A DNA stretch of 64,000 nucleotides, taken from NCBI GenBank assembly GCA_003228195.2, contig QGNO01000001.1, forward strand, positions 1 to 64,000, read 5' to 3'. Positions within the stretch are counted from its first letter, which is position 1. Each line of letters begins with the position of its first letter. The translations under genes were made by a program, and so were the position numbers. The DNA is from Chloroflexota bacterium (GTDB lineage Bacteria; Chloroflexota; Dehalococcoidia; Lucifugimonadales; QGNO01). Positions 56,321 to 64,000 of this stretch are shown piece by piece. The notes under the pieces are model-generated. The model saw only the letters and a list, made by a program, of their open reading frames with translations, was not told the origin of the DNA and made no database searches.

Positions 56321-57238
56321 TCATAATCGAAACCCGAATGGATCGCCTTCAACTGACATATCGCTTATTGCGGATTGAATTGCTGGCATAAGGATCTCGT
56401 CGTTCGCAGAGAGATGCTTTTGCAGAGTGCTTTTAGCTGCTGGTCCGTCTATAAGAGATAGAGCTTTTATAGATGCGAGTTGTATTTCAGTGTCATCGTT
56501 ATTAATCAGTTCTGATAGATATGGTATGCTGGCGTCTTCGGCTAACTCTCCCATAGATACGGCTGCCTCGTATCGCATTGCAGGCTCTTCGTCACTCACA
56601 GCTTCCATTAATAGAGACAACCACTTCCGATCCGCTGTTTTGCCCATTGCGAAAACAGCACTTACACGCACGTTTAACCGTTTGCTACCGTAAGCTTGGT
56701 AGATCAGTTTACTGATCTCAGAGGTATCGAAAACAGCAGCTGCTTCCAAGGCTCTTCTCCAGACCTCTGGTTCTTCAGTTTTATTCTCTAGCAACTCCAA
56801 TAAAACCTGCCTGATTTCATTGCTGTCTTTTGTTAATAGCTTCCCGTCCTGCGCCAAAATGCAGAACTTTCCAAGGGCTGTAGCAGCTGATGCCCGCACA
56901 TCTTTATGAGGGTCCACCGATAAAAGGGTTATTAAAGGCTTAATTATAGCCCTGTCGCCGCATTCCCAGAGACCGTTCACTGCCATTGATCTAACTTTAG
57001 GATCTGTGTCTTTTAGGCTATGTTTCAAAACCATAGTGAAATCCAGTTCGATGTTGGCTTCGGCCATGTTTATCATTCGTTCGATAATAGTACGCCGTTG
57101 CTCAACAGGAACAGTCGCCCAAGCGTTCGATAAAGAGGAGAATACCTCTGCAGTTATTCCAGACAACTTTGCTAAGTCAGAGTACTTAATTTTATTGGTG
57201 TTTGATAGTATATGTTCGAACGAGCTATCAGATTCCAT
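56321..57238 (-). CDS. HEAT-repeat protein
   Basis: The 305-residue product is composed of helical HEAT/PBS-lyase-type repeats from about residue 70 onward: DPKVRSMAVNGLWECGDRA, DPHKDVRASAATALGKF, and EEPAMRYEAAVSMGELAEDA. Such proteins are scaffolds for protein contacts. There is no signal peptide or catalytic domain. It begins two bases after the TldE-like stop, so it is probably co-translated with tldD-tldE and may assist that complex. Confidence 0.9.
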   Translation of the reverse strand: MESDSSFEHILSNTNKIKYSDLAKLSGITAEVFSSLSNAWATVPVEQRRTIIERMINMAEANIELDFTMVLKHSLKDTDPKVRSMAVNGLWECGDRAIIKPLITLLSVDPHKDVRASAATALGKFCILAQDGKLLTKDSNEIRQVLLELLENKTEEPEVWRRALEAAAVFDTSEISKLIYQAYGSKRLNVRVSAVFAMGKTADRKWLSLLMEAVSDEEPAMRYEAAVSMGELAEDASIPYLSELINNDDTEIQLASIKALSLIDGPAAKSTLQKHLSANDEILMPAIQSAISDMSVEGDPFGFRL

Positions 57239-57240
57239 TG

Positions 57241-58554
57241 TTACTCTTTCGATGTCACAGATACACTACGGCAGTATATCGCCGGCGTTTTTAGACTGCC
57301 GCCTATCCACCTTGATTCTGTTCCTATCGCTTCAATGCTATTTAGGACGTTATAAACGTTTCCTGAAATGACACAATCTTTAACCCGTCCGATTATTTCA
57401 CCGTTGTTAATTCGATACCCTAGAAGTACGTTTGCATTGAATTCACCAGCGAGGATATTGCCTTGACCCGCACCAAGGACCTGTTCAACTATGATTCCAT
57501 CCGGAATGTCTCTAACCATGTCTGCGTAAGATTCGGCCCCTTCATTTATTATGAGAACTGTTGAGGAGGGTGCTGGTAGCGATGTTAAGCTGCGTGATCC
57601 GTTTCCTGTGCTGGCTGTCCCTGCTTGGCCAGCTGTCTGTAAATCGTACAAAAAGGTGGCAGCAATTCCTTGATCTATTACTATTTTCCTTTTGCTTGCG
57701 ACTCCCTCATCGTCAGATGGGCTACTACCCGGTACGAGGGATAATGTTGGGTCATCCCAAATAGTAATTTGGCTGTCGAGAATTTGTTGCCCTAGCTTGC
57801 CTATTAAGGGGGAAGATCCTTGCAGTACTGTCCGCCCATTAAAGCCAGTTAAAAGAGGTCCTAGCAGAATGCTGGACACTCCATGAGGTGTGAAAATCAC
57901 AGGTAAAGAACCTGACGGTGAATTGGCTATTTTTCTGGCGTTTTCAATTTGGCCAGTAACAGATTTCAGTATTACATCGGTATCTTCTATGGGGCTACAC
58001 GAAGTTTCGCCGTCTCCTACGAAAAGCATATCTTCTCCCTGAATGAGAGTGCCATGCAAGTAGACGCCAAAAGAACTCGCAGTGTGCTGAGCAATGCCCC
58101 CTCGGGAATTCATTATAGTTTGCGTACCGAAAGATTTACCCACTCTGCCCTCGCAGTTAACATCGGCGTGTATACTGCGGAGTTGGTCTATTAGAGTCTG
58201 TCCAGTCTCAACCATTTTCTCAGCCTGGTAGTTCTCGACTGATTTATCCAAAGTGGTTACGTTGGGATATGTAGTCTTGGTCGGAAATGCCAGTTTAGCG
58301 TATGGTCCGAACGGCGCTACTTCCACCGCGGTGTCTACAAGCGATTGCGGATTGCTAAGATCTGTAGTGGCTGCGAAACCTATCCTGCCATTCTTGATAA
58401 TTCTAAGTGCCGCTCCCTCCGTTGCCTGTGTTTCCATGAGTTTCAGACGATTTGCTTCGTAAGTAGCAATAGTTCCATTGTTACTTACGTGAAAAACTTC
58501 AGCTTGTTCAGCTGATTTTAGGGCAAGTTCAATAATATGCTCGATAATTTTCAA
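57241..58554 (-). CDS. tldE: TldE/PmbA-family metalloprotease subunit
   Basis: The 437-residue product matches the PmbA/TldE side of the U62 pair: VIFTPHGVSSILLGPLLTGF, FNGRTVLQGSSPL, IDQGIAATFLYDLQTA and the C-terminal GEFNANVLLGYRINNGEI. It has no HExxxH motif, as expected for TldE, which supports the catalytic TldD. Known TldD/E pairs cleave leader peptides of modified peptides or degrade CcdA-like proteins. The start overlaps the tldD stop by four bases. Confidence 0.93.
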   Translation of the reverse strand: MKIIEHIIELALKSAEQAEVFHVSNNGTIATYEANRLKLMETQATEGAALRIIKNGRIGFAATTDLSNPQSLVDTAVEVAPFGPYAKLAFPTKTTYPNVTTLDKSVENYQAEKMVETGQTLIDQLRSIHADVNCEGRVGKSFGTQTIMNSRGGIAQHTASSFGVYLHGTLIQGEDMLFVGDGETSCSPIEDTDVILKSVTGQIENARKIANSPSGSLPVIFTPHGVSSILLGPLLTGFNGRTVLQGSSPLIGKLGQQILDSQITIWDDPTLSLVPGSSPSDDEGVASKRKIVIDQGIAATFLYDLQTAGQAGTASTGNGSRSLTSLPAPSSTVLIINEGAESYADMVRDIPDGIIVEQVLGAGQGNILAGEFNANVLLGYRINNGEIIGRVKDCVISGNVYNVLNSIEAIGTESRWIGGSLKTPAIYCRSVSVTSKE

Positions 58555-59957
58555 GCTCCACCTACTAGGCAGTTCTGAATACGTATATGGGGGCTACCAT
58601 TTGATACTGGCAGTGGTGATTGCCCTCCTTTGCCACAGCCTCCTCCCTGATTCATTTCCAGGTCGTTACCTATGGCGTCTAGGTTGTTCAAAGTTTCAAA
58701 CAGGTTGCCAGTGAGCAGTATCGGGCGTAACAGTTCTTCTACTTTGCCATCTCGAATCATATATGCCTCTCCGGCGGAAAAGGTGAACATCTCCATGCTT
58801 GTCATTCCACCATACCAATTGCGAGCATATACGCCTTCTTTGACCCCGGAGAGAAGATCTTCTAGCGTGGCGGCTCCAGGCTCTATGTATGTGTTTGTCA
58901 TGCGAACTATCGGCGGGAATCTGTAGTTAATTGCCCTTGCGTTCCCTGTAGGTCGTTCTCCCATCGCCGCTGCGGTCTCTCTGGAATGAAGGCGTCCTAC
59001 CAACAAACCCTCTCTTATAAGATGAGTTTTTGTTGAAGGTGTTCCTTCGTCGTCGTAGGCATAACTGCCACGCAACGCAGGTAATGCTGCTCCATCGACA
59101 ACGTTTAGGTGTTTATCGCCGAAACGCCGCCCCATGTACATGATCTCTTGCAGCCGTTTTTCTTCGTAAACATGGTCAGCTTCCGAAAGATGGCCGAACG
59201 CTTCATGTATGAATACGCCCGCAAGTACAGGATCTAAAATCACTGTGTGCGGTCCGCCTTTTACCTGCGGAGCGCTTAATAGGTCTACTGCTCGTTGGGC
59301 TATGTTCTTGGCTTCTGATTCAAGTGATCGGACGAAAGAAAAGTCCCCCAAAGAACCTAGGCTGATTCCAGCTTGCTGAACATCACTATTGGCCCTTGCC
59401 ATGGCGGATAGCCGCATATTAACGTCTAAGCGTTCTTGTTGAATGAATGCTCCTTCAGAGTTAGCAAAGTAAGTTTTCCTATAATTGTCGCTGTATCCTA
59501 TGTTTGCCGTTTGTACGCCAGGAGTGCTTAATATTATCTCAGCATAGTTGTCAAGAATCTGTTTCTTGTCAGCGATCGAAATTTGCCTCGGGTCTTCTCC
59601 CACATGAGGCGCCACTATTTGATCATATGGAGGAACCTTGGCTAATTCAACTCTAGCACCCCCTACGTGTTTCGCGTGGCTTATTGCAATTTCGACCTTT
59701 TCGTTGATTTCAGACAAGTTATTAAAAGATGCGAACCCCCATCCACCTTTATCTAGGGCTCGCACACACCCACCTAATACGGATGCTTTGGATACATCTT
59801 CTAACGACTTACCTCTATAGGCTAGATTAGTCCCTTCAGCATGCTCAGCCCTTATTTCGATATATCTAGCGTTCTTACCTTTAAGGGCCATTTCTATATC
59901 ATTCCTCAATACGGTTCCTCCGATGGGTTTTTGTGGCGTCGGTATAGCATACCGCAC
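58551..59957 (-). CDS. tldD: TldD-family metalloprotease, catalytic subunit
   Basis: The 468-residue product carries the zinc motif in GVFIHEAFGHLSEADHV (HExxxH). It also has GSYAYDDEGTPSTKTHLIREG, the family signature just downstream, and YGGMTSMEMFTFSAGEAYMI. With TldE it forms a barrel-like heterodimer that degrades unfolded peptides. The frame opens at GTG 59957; an ATG at codon 23 is an alternative start. No cognate peptide gene is evident nearby. Confidence 0.94.
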   Translation of the reverse strand: MRYAIPTPQKPIGGTVLRNDIEMALKGKNARYIEIRAEHAEGTNLAYRGKSLEDVSKASVLGGCVRALDKGGWGFASFNNLSEINEKVEIAISHAKHVGGARVELAKVPPYDQIVAPHVGEDPRQISIADKKQILDNYAEIILSTPGVQTANIGYSDNYRKTYFANSEGAFIQQERLDVNMRLSAMARANSDVQQAGISLGSLGDFSFVRSLESEAKNIAQRAVDLLSAPQVKGGPHTVILDPVLAGVFIHEAFGHLSEADHVYEEKRLQEIMYMGRRFGDKHLNVVDGAALPALRGSYAYDDEGTPSTKTHLIREGLLVGRLHSRETAAAMGERPTGNARAINYRFPPIVRMTNTYIEPGAATLEDLLSGVKEGVYARNWYGGMTSMEMFTFSAGEAYMIRDGKVEELLRPILLTGNLFETLNNLDAIGNDLEMNQGGGCGKGGQSPLPVSNGSPHIRIQNCLVGGA

Positions 59958-60048
59958 AACAAACTTTGATGGGGGTATTATTAATCGAAAACAAAAACGT
60001 ATACTAGGCGCAGGAATTTCTGCAAAGCTCTAAAGCATCCCATTTAAC

Positions 60049-60750
60049 ATGCCTAGGATTATAACAAAAACAACTAATATTATGGTGGAAGAGGTCCTTG
60101 GAAGGCTTTCACAGCAATATGGTCCATTCAGTTGGAAACCACGATTGGAGCCAGTCGCGGAACTTGTTACCACTATCCTATCTCAGAATACCTCCGACAC
60201 CAATGCGGCGAGAGCTTTTCAGGGTTTGATAGATAGATTTGGGTCACTAGTGGAAGTAACCTCGGCAAGAACAGAAGATATTGAGCTATCTATAAAAGTG
60301 GGTGGCCTAGCAAGCCAAAAGGCAGTCTACATTAAGGGGGCGCTCGATCGAATTATTCAGTATCAAGGGAATCTTAGTCTGGACTTTCTCCGAGATTTTT
60401 CTTTAGAAGAGGCGAAGAGTTGGTTGACTTCTATACCAGGAGTGGGCAAGAAAACTGCTGCAGTGACCCTTTGTTTTGCTTTTGGAATGCCCGCTATGGC
60501 GGTAGACACCCATGTTTACCGCGTAACTAAACGTTTAGGCGTTATAAAAGAGAAAACTACAATTGATAGAGCACATGATTTATTGGAACAAATGGTGTCA
60601 CCAGAAAAAATCTACTCCCTACACGTTTGTCTGATTACGCATGGGAGGCAAACTTGTAAGGCGCTTCGACCTCTTTGCAGTTCTTGTACGCTTGCTGATA
60701 TATGTCCAATTGGGAAGACACAGAACATCAAATCCCACACTGAGACTTAG
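60049..60750 (+). CDS. nth: Endonuclease III-like DNA glycosylase
   Basis: The 233-residue helix-hairpin-helix glycosylase has SQNTSDTNAARAFQGL, the HhH loop LTSIPGVGKKTAAVTLCFAF with catalytic Lys and the conserved Asp in AVDTHVYRVTKRLG. The 4Fe-4S cluster pattern Cx6Cx2Cx5C is present in CKALRPLCSSCTLADIC. It excises oxidised pyrimidines in base excision repair. It is convergent with the SbcC-like gene. Confidence 0.93.
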   Translation: MPRIITKTTNIMVEEVLGRLSQQYGPFSWKPRLEPVAELVTTILSQNTSDTNAARAFQGLIDRFGSLVEVTSARTEDIELSIKVGGLASQKAVYIKGALDRIIQYQGNLSLDFLRDFSLEEAKSWLTSIPGVGKKTAAVTLCFAFGMPAMAVDTHVYRVTKRLGVIKEKTTIDRAHDLLEQMVSPEKIYSLHVCLITHGRQTCKALRPLCSSCTLADICPIGKTQNIKSHTET

Positions 60751-60774
60751 ATTGGCCCATAGAGGTTACTTGGT

Positions 60775-63288
60775 TCAGGTTATCGTGAATGTTGCCCCTG
60801 ATTCGGTTTTTTCTACTTCTATTCTTACCGGAAACGACTCTTTCATTTCATCTAGGTGAGTTATAACAATTATTCGTTTGAAATCTTCAGAAATTGATTG
60901 AAGTGTGTCGAGTATTCGTTCGCGGCCTGATGAATCCTGTGTTCCGAATCCTTCATCGATGAAAAGTGTTGGGAGGGGAGCCCCAGATCTATTGGCTAGT
61001 ATTTTAGATAACGCTATCCTTAGTGCCAGATTTATGCGAAAAGCTTCGCCTCCGCTGAACATTTCGTAACTACGGGTACCTAAAGTATCTGCAACATTGA
61101 TCTCCAGTGTTTCTAATTGTTCTCCTTTCTGATTCTGTTTCTGTGTTTCGAGCTTGAGGTGCATCGTATTGTCAGTCATGCGACCTAATAACCTGTTCGC
61201 CTCTGCCTCAAGTTCGGGTAACGCTGATTCTAATAGTAGTGCTTGCACCCCTGTTCTGCCGAAAGCAGTAGATAATTGGTCATAGATTTCTTGTTGGGCC
61301 ACCATTTTTTTCATCTCAGTCGATTTAAGTTGAATGCTAGTTTCAGTATTTTCATATTGTTTGAGCAGAGAAGACAGAATGGTTATTTCCTTTACTAAGG
61401 ATTGATGTATGCCTTCCAATGAAGTTCTTCTTGCTTCTAGTTCAGCATATTCTTGTTCTAATCTGGGTAGAGATTCGGTTTCATTTTTGATTAAACCGAT
61501 TTTACTTTGTACTTGTGATCTGAACTGCTCACGCCTTTCTAGTAGCTCAGCGACACGATCAAGATTCTCTATTTCTTGTGGTAAATTGTGTAAAGCCTCC
61601 TGTAATTGCCTGTATTGCTCTGTTATTTCTCCTAGCCGTTGCGTTTCTAGTTTTATTGCATGATGTTTTTCAGGATCATATCCTAACGACTCTAATTCCT
61701 TGCGAATATTTTCTAGTTGCTTTGGTGCCCTTTTTGCTTCCTCGATCTGTTGTTCAAGATTAGCAATTTGCGCATATATAGACTTTCCTATTTGTTCGAT
61801 ACGGGGTGTTTCCCTTTTTAGGCTTGAAGTTATATTTTCAACTAACGTTTTCAGTTCATCTATGGTCGCTTGATTTCCACGGAATTTGTTTGCTAAATTC
61901 TTGCCTTCCGATTCGTATTCCGCCTGAATGTGTACTTTCGCGTCTTGTCCTAATATAGTGCTGCAAAGAGGGCATTTCGCGTCTGTTTCATCAAGCATGT
62001 CGATCTTTTTCTTGAGTTGATCCATCTCACTACGTAGTCTCTCGTTATTAATTGTCAGTGACTGTTCCTTTACCTCCGTCTCTTGTAGTCTGATTCTCTC
62101 AGAATTTGCTTGTTGTTCTAAGGCGGTCAATTCTGTTTTGGCACTTTTCGCCTTGGTTAATTCCGTTTTCAGGAACCCTAGATTATTAATCTGGTTTTCT
62201 ATGGGCTTCATTCGTTCCGAAAGTCTCGCATAAGGGATTTCCTGTTCACTCAATTTCTGATCTTGCATCATCAGTTTGTTGAAGTTCTTGTGGGATGATT
62301 CAATATGACATCTGTTTTCGTTAATGGTTTTCCATGCAGTGACTTTTCTTTCGTGCATAGACTTTTGATCTTTGAGGTGCCCTTCGTCTTCACGATTTGA
62401 GTCTAATTGGCGGGTTAGGTCGTTCAATTCGGCCTGTCGTTTCTTCATAGAAGTGATTGTGTCTCTAAGGCCACTGGATGAGAGGTCGATGTTGGATAAA
62501 TCTTTGTTGATATCCCCTAATTTTGTTTCCAATCCTGGCAATTTGGATTCGTTATCCGATCTGCCTTCCATTTGCTGTAACAGTATATCTAGTTGACCAT
62601 TTAGCAAATTTGACTCGTTTGCAATTTTTCTAGCCTTTAGCCGAGCACGCTCCGACAATGTTTTGTAAAATCCCAATCCGAGTATTTCACCCAATACCTT
62701 TTGTCTTTCCGCTGGTCTCTTGGCAGTGAATTCATCAGCCCTTCCCTGTACTAGGAATGCACTGTTAACAAAAGTTTCGTAATCCATAGCGACTAGCTTG
62801 CGGATTGCATGTTCAGTTTCCCTAACAGTGCTGCCACCCGCTCCTTGCCATGCCACCCCTTGAACGTCGCTCATTTCAACGGTGGGTGACCAAGTAATTG
62901 CCTGGGTAAAATTCGTATTTCCGTTGGGCCTGCCGCTGCCCAGCATTACCTGTAACTGAAGGTCTGTGCTACCGGACCTCTTGCCTTTACTTCTTGAATA
63001 TCGTCGTATTACCCGGTAAAGCTGTCCTTGTCCTTCTTGATGAGCTGTCCCGCCGGCTAAGAATTCTAATTCTACTCTCATATCTTGTTGCCCAGTGTGC
63101 ACCAATTCGTCCTGTGGTCGATGTACTGCATCTCCCCATAAAGCCCAAGTGATTGCATCTAGTAGGGAAGATTTGCCATGCCCGTTTGGCCCGGTGAGGC
63201 AGGCAATATGTATCCCATCGAGGTTTAACGGAGGAACGTTGTCTCGATAGCACTTAAAGTTTTGAATAGTTAGCTTTACTGGAATCAT
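60775..63288 (-). CDS. SbcC/Rad50-like SMC ATPase
   Basis: The 837-residue product has an N-terminal Walker A (GPNGHGKSSLLDAITWALWG) and long coiled coils at about residues 205-660. A CPLC zinc hook lies near the middle (DAKCPLCSTILG). At the C-terminal end are the ABC signature SGGEAFRINLALRIALSKI and Walker B LFIDEGFGTQDSSGRE. With an SbcD/Mre11 nuclease such proteins process DNA ends and hairpins. No sbcD gene is adjacent in the window. Confidence 0.93.
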   Translation of the reverse strand: MIPVKLTIQNFKCYRDNVPPLNLDGIHIACLTGPNGHGKSSLLDAITWALWGDAVHRPQDELVHTGQQDMRVELEFLAGGTAHQEGQGQLYRVIRRYSRSKGKRSGSTDLQLQVMLGSGRPNGNTNFTQAITWSPTVEMSDVQGVAWQGAGGSTVRETEHAIRKLVAMDYETFVNSAFLVQGRADEFTAKRPAERQKVLGEILGLGFYKTLSERARLKARKIANESNLLNGQLDILLQQMEGRSDNESKLPGLETKLGDINKDLSNIDLSSSGLRDTITSMKKRQAELNDLTRQLDSNREDEGHLKDQKSMHERKVTAWKTINENRCHIESSHKNFNKLMMQDQKLSEQEIPYARLSERMKPIENQINNLGFLKTELTKAKSAKTELTALEQQANSERIRLQETEVKEQSLTINNERLRSEMDQLKKKIDMLDETDAKCPLCSTILGQDAKVHIQAEYESEGKNLANKFRGNQATIDELKTLVENITSSLKRETPRIEQIGKSIYAQIANLEQQIEEAKRAPKQLENIRKELESLGYDPEKHHAIKLETQRLGEITEQYRQLQEALHNLPQEIENLDRVAELLERREQFRSQVQSKIGLIKNETESLPRLEQEYAELEARRTSLEGIHQSLVKEITILSSLLKQYENTETSIQLKSTEMKKMVAQQEIYDQLSTAFGRTGVQALLLESALPELEAEANRLLGRMTDNTMHLKLETQKQNQKGEQLETLEINVADTLGTRSYEMFSGGEAFRINLALRIALSKILANRSGAPLPTLFIDEGFGTQDSSGRERILDTLQSISEDFKRIIVITHLDEMKESFPVRIEVEKTESGATFTIT

Positions 63289-63478
63289 ATAGGTTGAATT
63301 CTAACAATGCTTACGGGTTTAGTAAAAGGCTAATCCGTGTGAAGCTTTTTATGACTGATTAAGTTCATCTATACGGGAAGTTTCGAGTGAATTAACACAA
63401 ATCAAAACTGTGGAATGGTCTCCTGATTTCTAGTAACTGACCCTACAAACCCGTAAATCTTTAAGTTAGAATGATTAT

Positions 63479-64000
63479 ATGTTTGATACCTTAAGTGAAA
63501 AATTGACGTCTGTGATAGGGCAATTCACTAGGCGCGGCAGGTTATCGGAAGTAGATGTAGACCAAGGTCTTAGAGAGATTAGAGTAGCATTACTCGAGGC
63601 AGATGTTAATTTTAGAGTTGCTGGTGATTTAGTAAATCTGATAAGAGACCGTGCGCTCTCTTCCAAGGTCTTACAAAGTCTGACCCCAGGTGAGCAGCTG
63701 GCCAACATTATTTATGAAGAATTGGTCGCGATTTTGAGCAGTGACAATCACGGTCTTTTGTCCTCTCCCCAACCCCCTTCCGTAGCCTTTATTGTTGGGC
63801 TACAAGGCTCTGGTAAGACTACCACATCTGGAAAACTGGCTATGAAACTTAAGCGAGATGGCCATAAGGTGCTTCTTGTAGCCGCGGACCTCAGGAGACC
63901 TGCTGCAATAAAGCAGTTGGAGATTTTAGGAAAGGGTATTGAAGTCCCAGTACATGCAGAAGCATCTTCTGTAAAAATTGAGGATGTTGTCAGTAATAGT
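63479..64000 (+). CDS. ffh: Signal recognition particle protein Ffh (3' partial)
   Basis: The visible 174 residues begin MFDTLSEKLTSVIGQFTRRG. They contain the N domain (VDQGLREIRVALLEADVNF) and the start of the GTPase domain, with P-loop GLQGSGKTTTSGKLA and LLVAADLRRPAAIKQLE. Ffh binds 4.5S RNA and signal sequences to direct membrane proteins to SecY. The gene runs off the right edge. It diverges from the SbcC-like gene across about 190 bases with no gene. Confidence 0.95.
   Translation, partial: MFDTLSEKLTSVIGQFTRRGRLSEVDVDQGLREIRVALLEADVNFRVAGDLVNLIRDRALSSKVLQSLTPGEQLANIIYEELVAILSSDNHGLLSSPQPPSVAFIVGLQGSGKTTTSGKLAMKLKRDGHKVLLVAADLRRPAAIKQLEILGKGIEVPVHAEASSVKIEDVVSNS

Overview
The window is a slice of a bacterial chromosome, densely coding and AT-leaning, with frequent TTG/GTG starts. 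The content fits a Chloroflexota lineage, most likely a marine SAR202/Dehalococcoidia-type organism. The grounds are a canonical S10-spc-alpha ribosomal cluster with zinc-type S14, a Trp T-box leader on trpS plus the trp genes, a SAM-I (S-box) leader, an NfeD/SPFH pair, TldD/TldE, a sortase, and several amidohydrolases, class III CoA-transferases and MaoC hydratases. The taxonomic call is inference; no 16S rRNA gene is present.

Region 1 (1-12.3 kb, + strand) is the ribosomal cluster: the tail of a probable rpsQ, then rplN-rplX-rplE-rpsZ-rpsH-rplF-rplR-rpsE-rpmD-rplO-secY-adk-map-infA-rpmJ-rpsM-rpsK-rpsD-rpoA-rplQ-truA-rplM-rpsI. Several of these proteins carry unusual charged terminal extensions. 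Two are built of in-frame tandem repeats: an acidic 27-bp repeat ending the first gene, and a basic 48-bp repeat opening rplE.

Region 2 (12.35-19.44 kb, - strand) is a seven-gene unit read from a consensus promoter through a SAM-I riboswitch and intrinsic terminator. It encodes an MtnA-like isomerase whose expected catalytic Cys is Ser, a rhodanese, a Lys/Ser/Ala-rich disordered basic protein, a PfkB kinase, AhcY, MetK and a hexose-phosphate mutase. This looks like a SAM-cycle operon. Region 3 (19.5-24.4 kb, - strand) is a 5-oxoproline module (pxpA-pxpB-pxpC), gamma-glutamyltransferase and a MazG-like pyrophosphohydrolase. Diverging from it on the + strand are the gamma, beta and biotin-carrier parts of a sodium-pumping decarboxylase, without an alpha subunit (24.5-26.35 kb).

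Region 4 (26.3-37.3 kb) is mostly - strand: an EamA transporter, AlaX, an unknown conserved protein, a D-aminoacylase-like amidohydrolase, SPFH and NfeD proteins, TatD and two MFS transporters, plus a + strand Ntn hydrolase. Region 5 (37.5-44 kb) holds msrB, tRNA-Glu(UUC), argC, a split transketolase, an amidohydrolase, a broken thpR pseudogene, a small zinc ribbon and a sortase. Region 6 (44.06-51.4 kb) is promoter, T-box and trpS-trpE-trpG-trpD-trpC-trpF-trpB; trpA is not in the window.

Region 7 (51.4-56.3 kb) carries two MaoC-like proteins, a GNAT acetyltransferase, a Nudix hydrolase and two tandem CoA-transferases, only the first of which keeps the catalytic Asp. Region 8 (56.3-64 kb) has tldD-tldE-HEAT repeat protein, nth, an SbcC/Rad50-like ATPase and the start of ffh. 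No IS element, prophage or CRISPR array was seen. The strongest leads for something new are the SAM-riboswitch operon with its altered MtnA homologue and basic protein, the repeat-bearing ribosomal proteins, and the asymmetric CoA-transferase pair.
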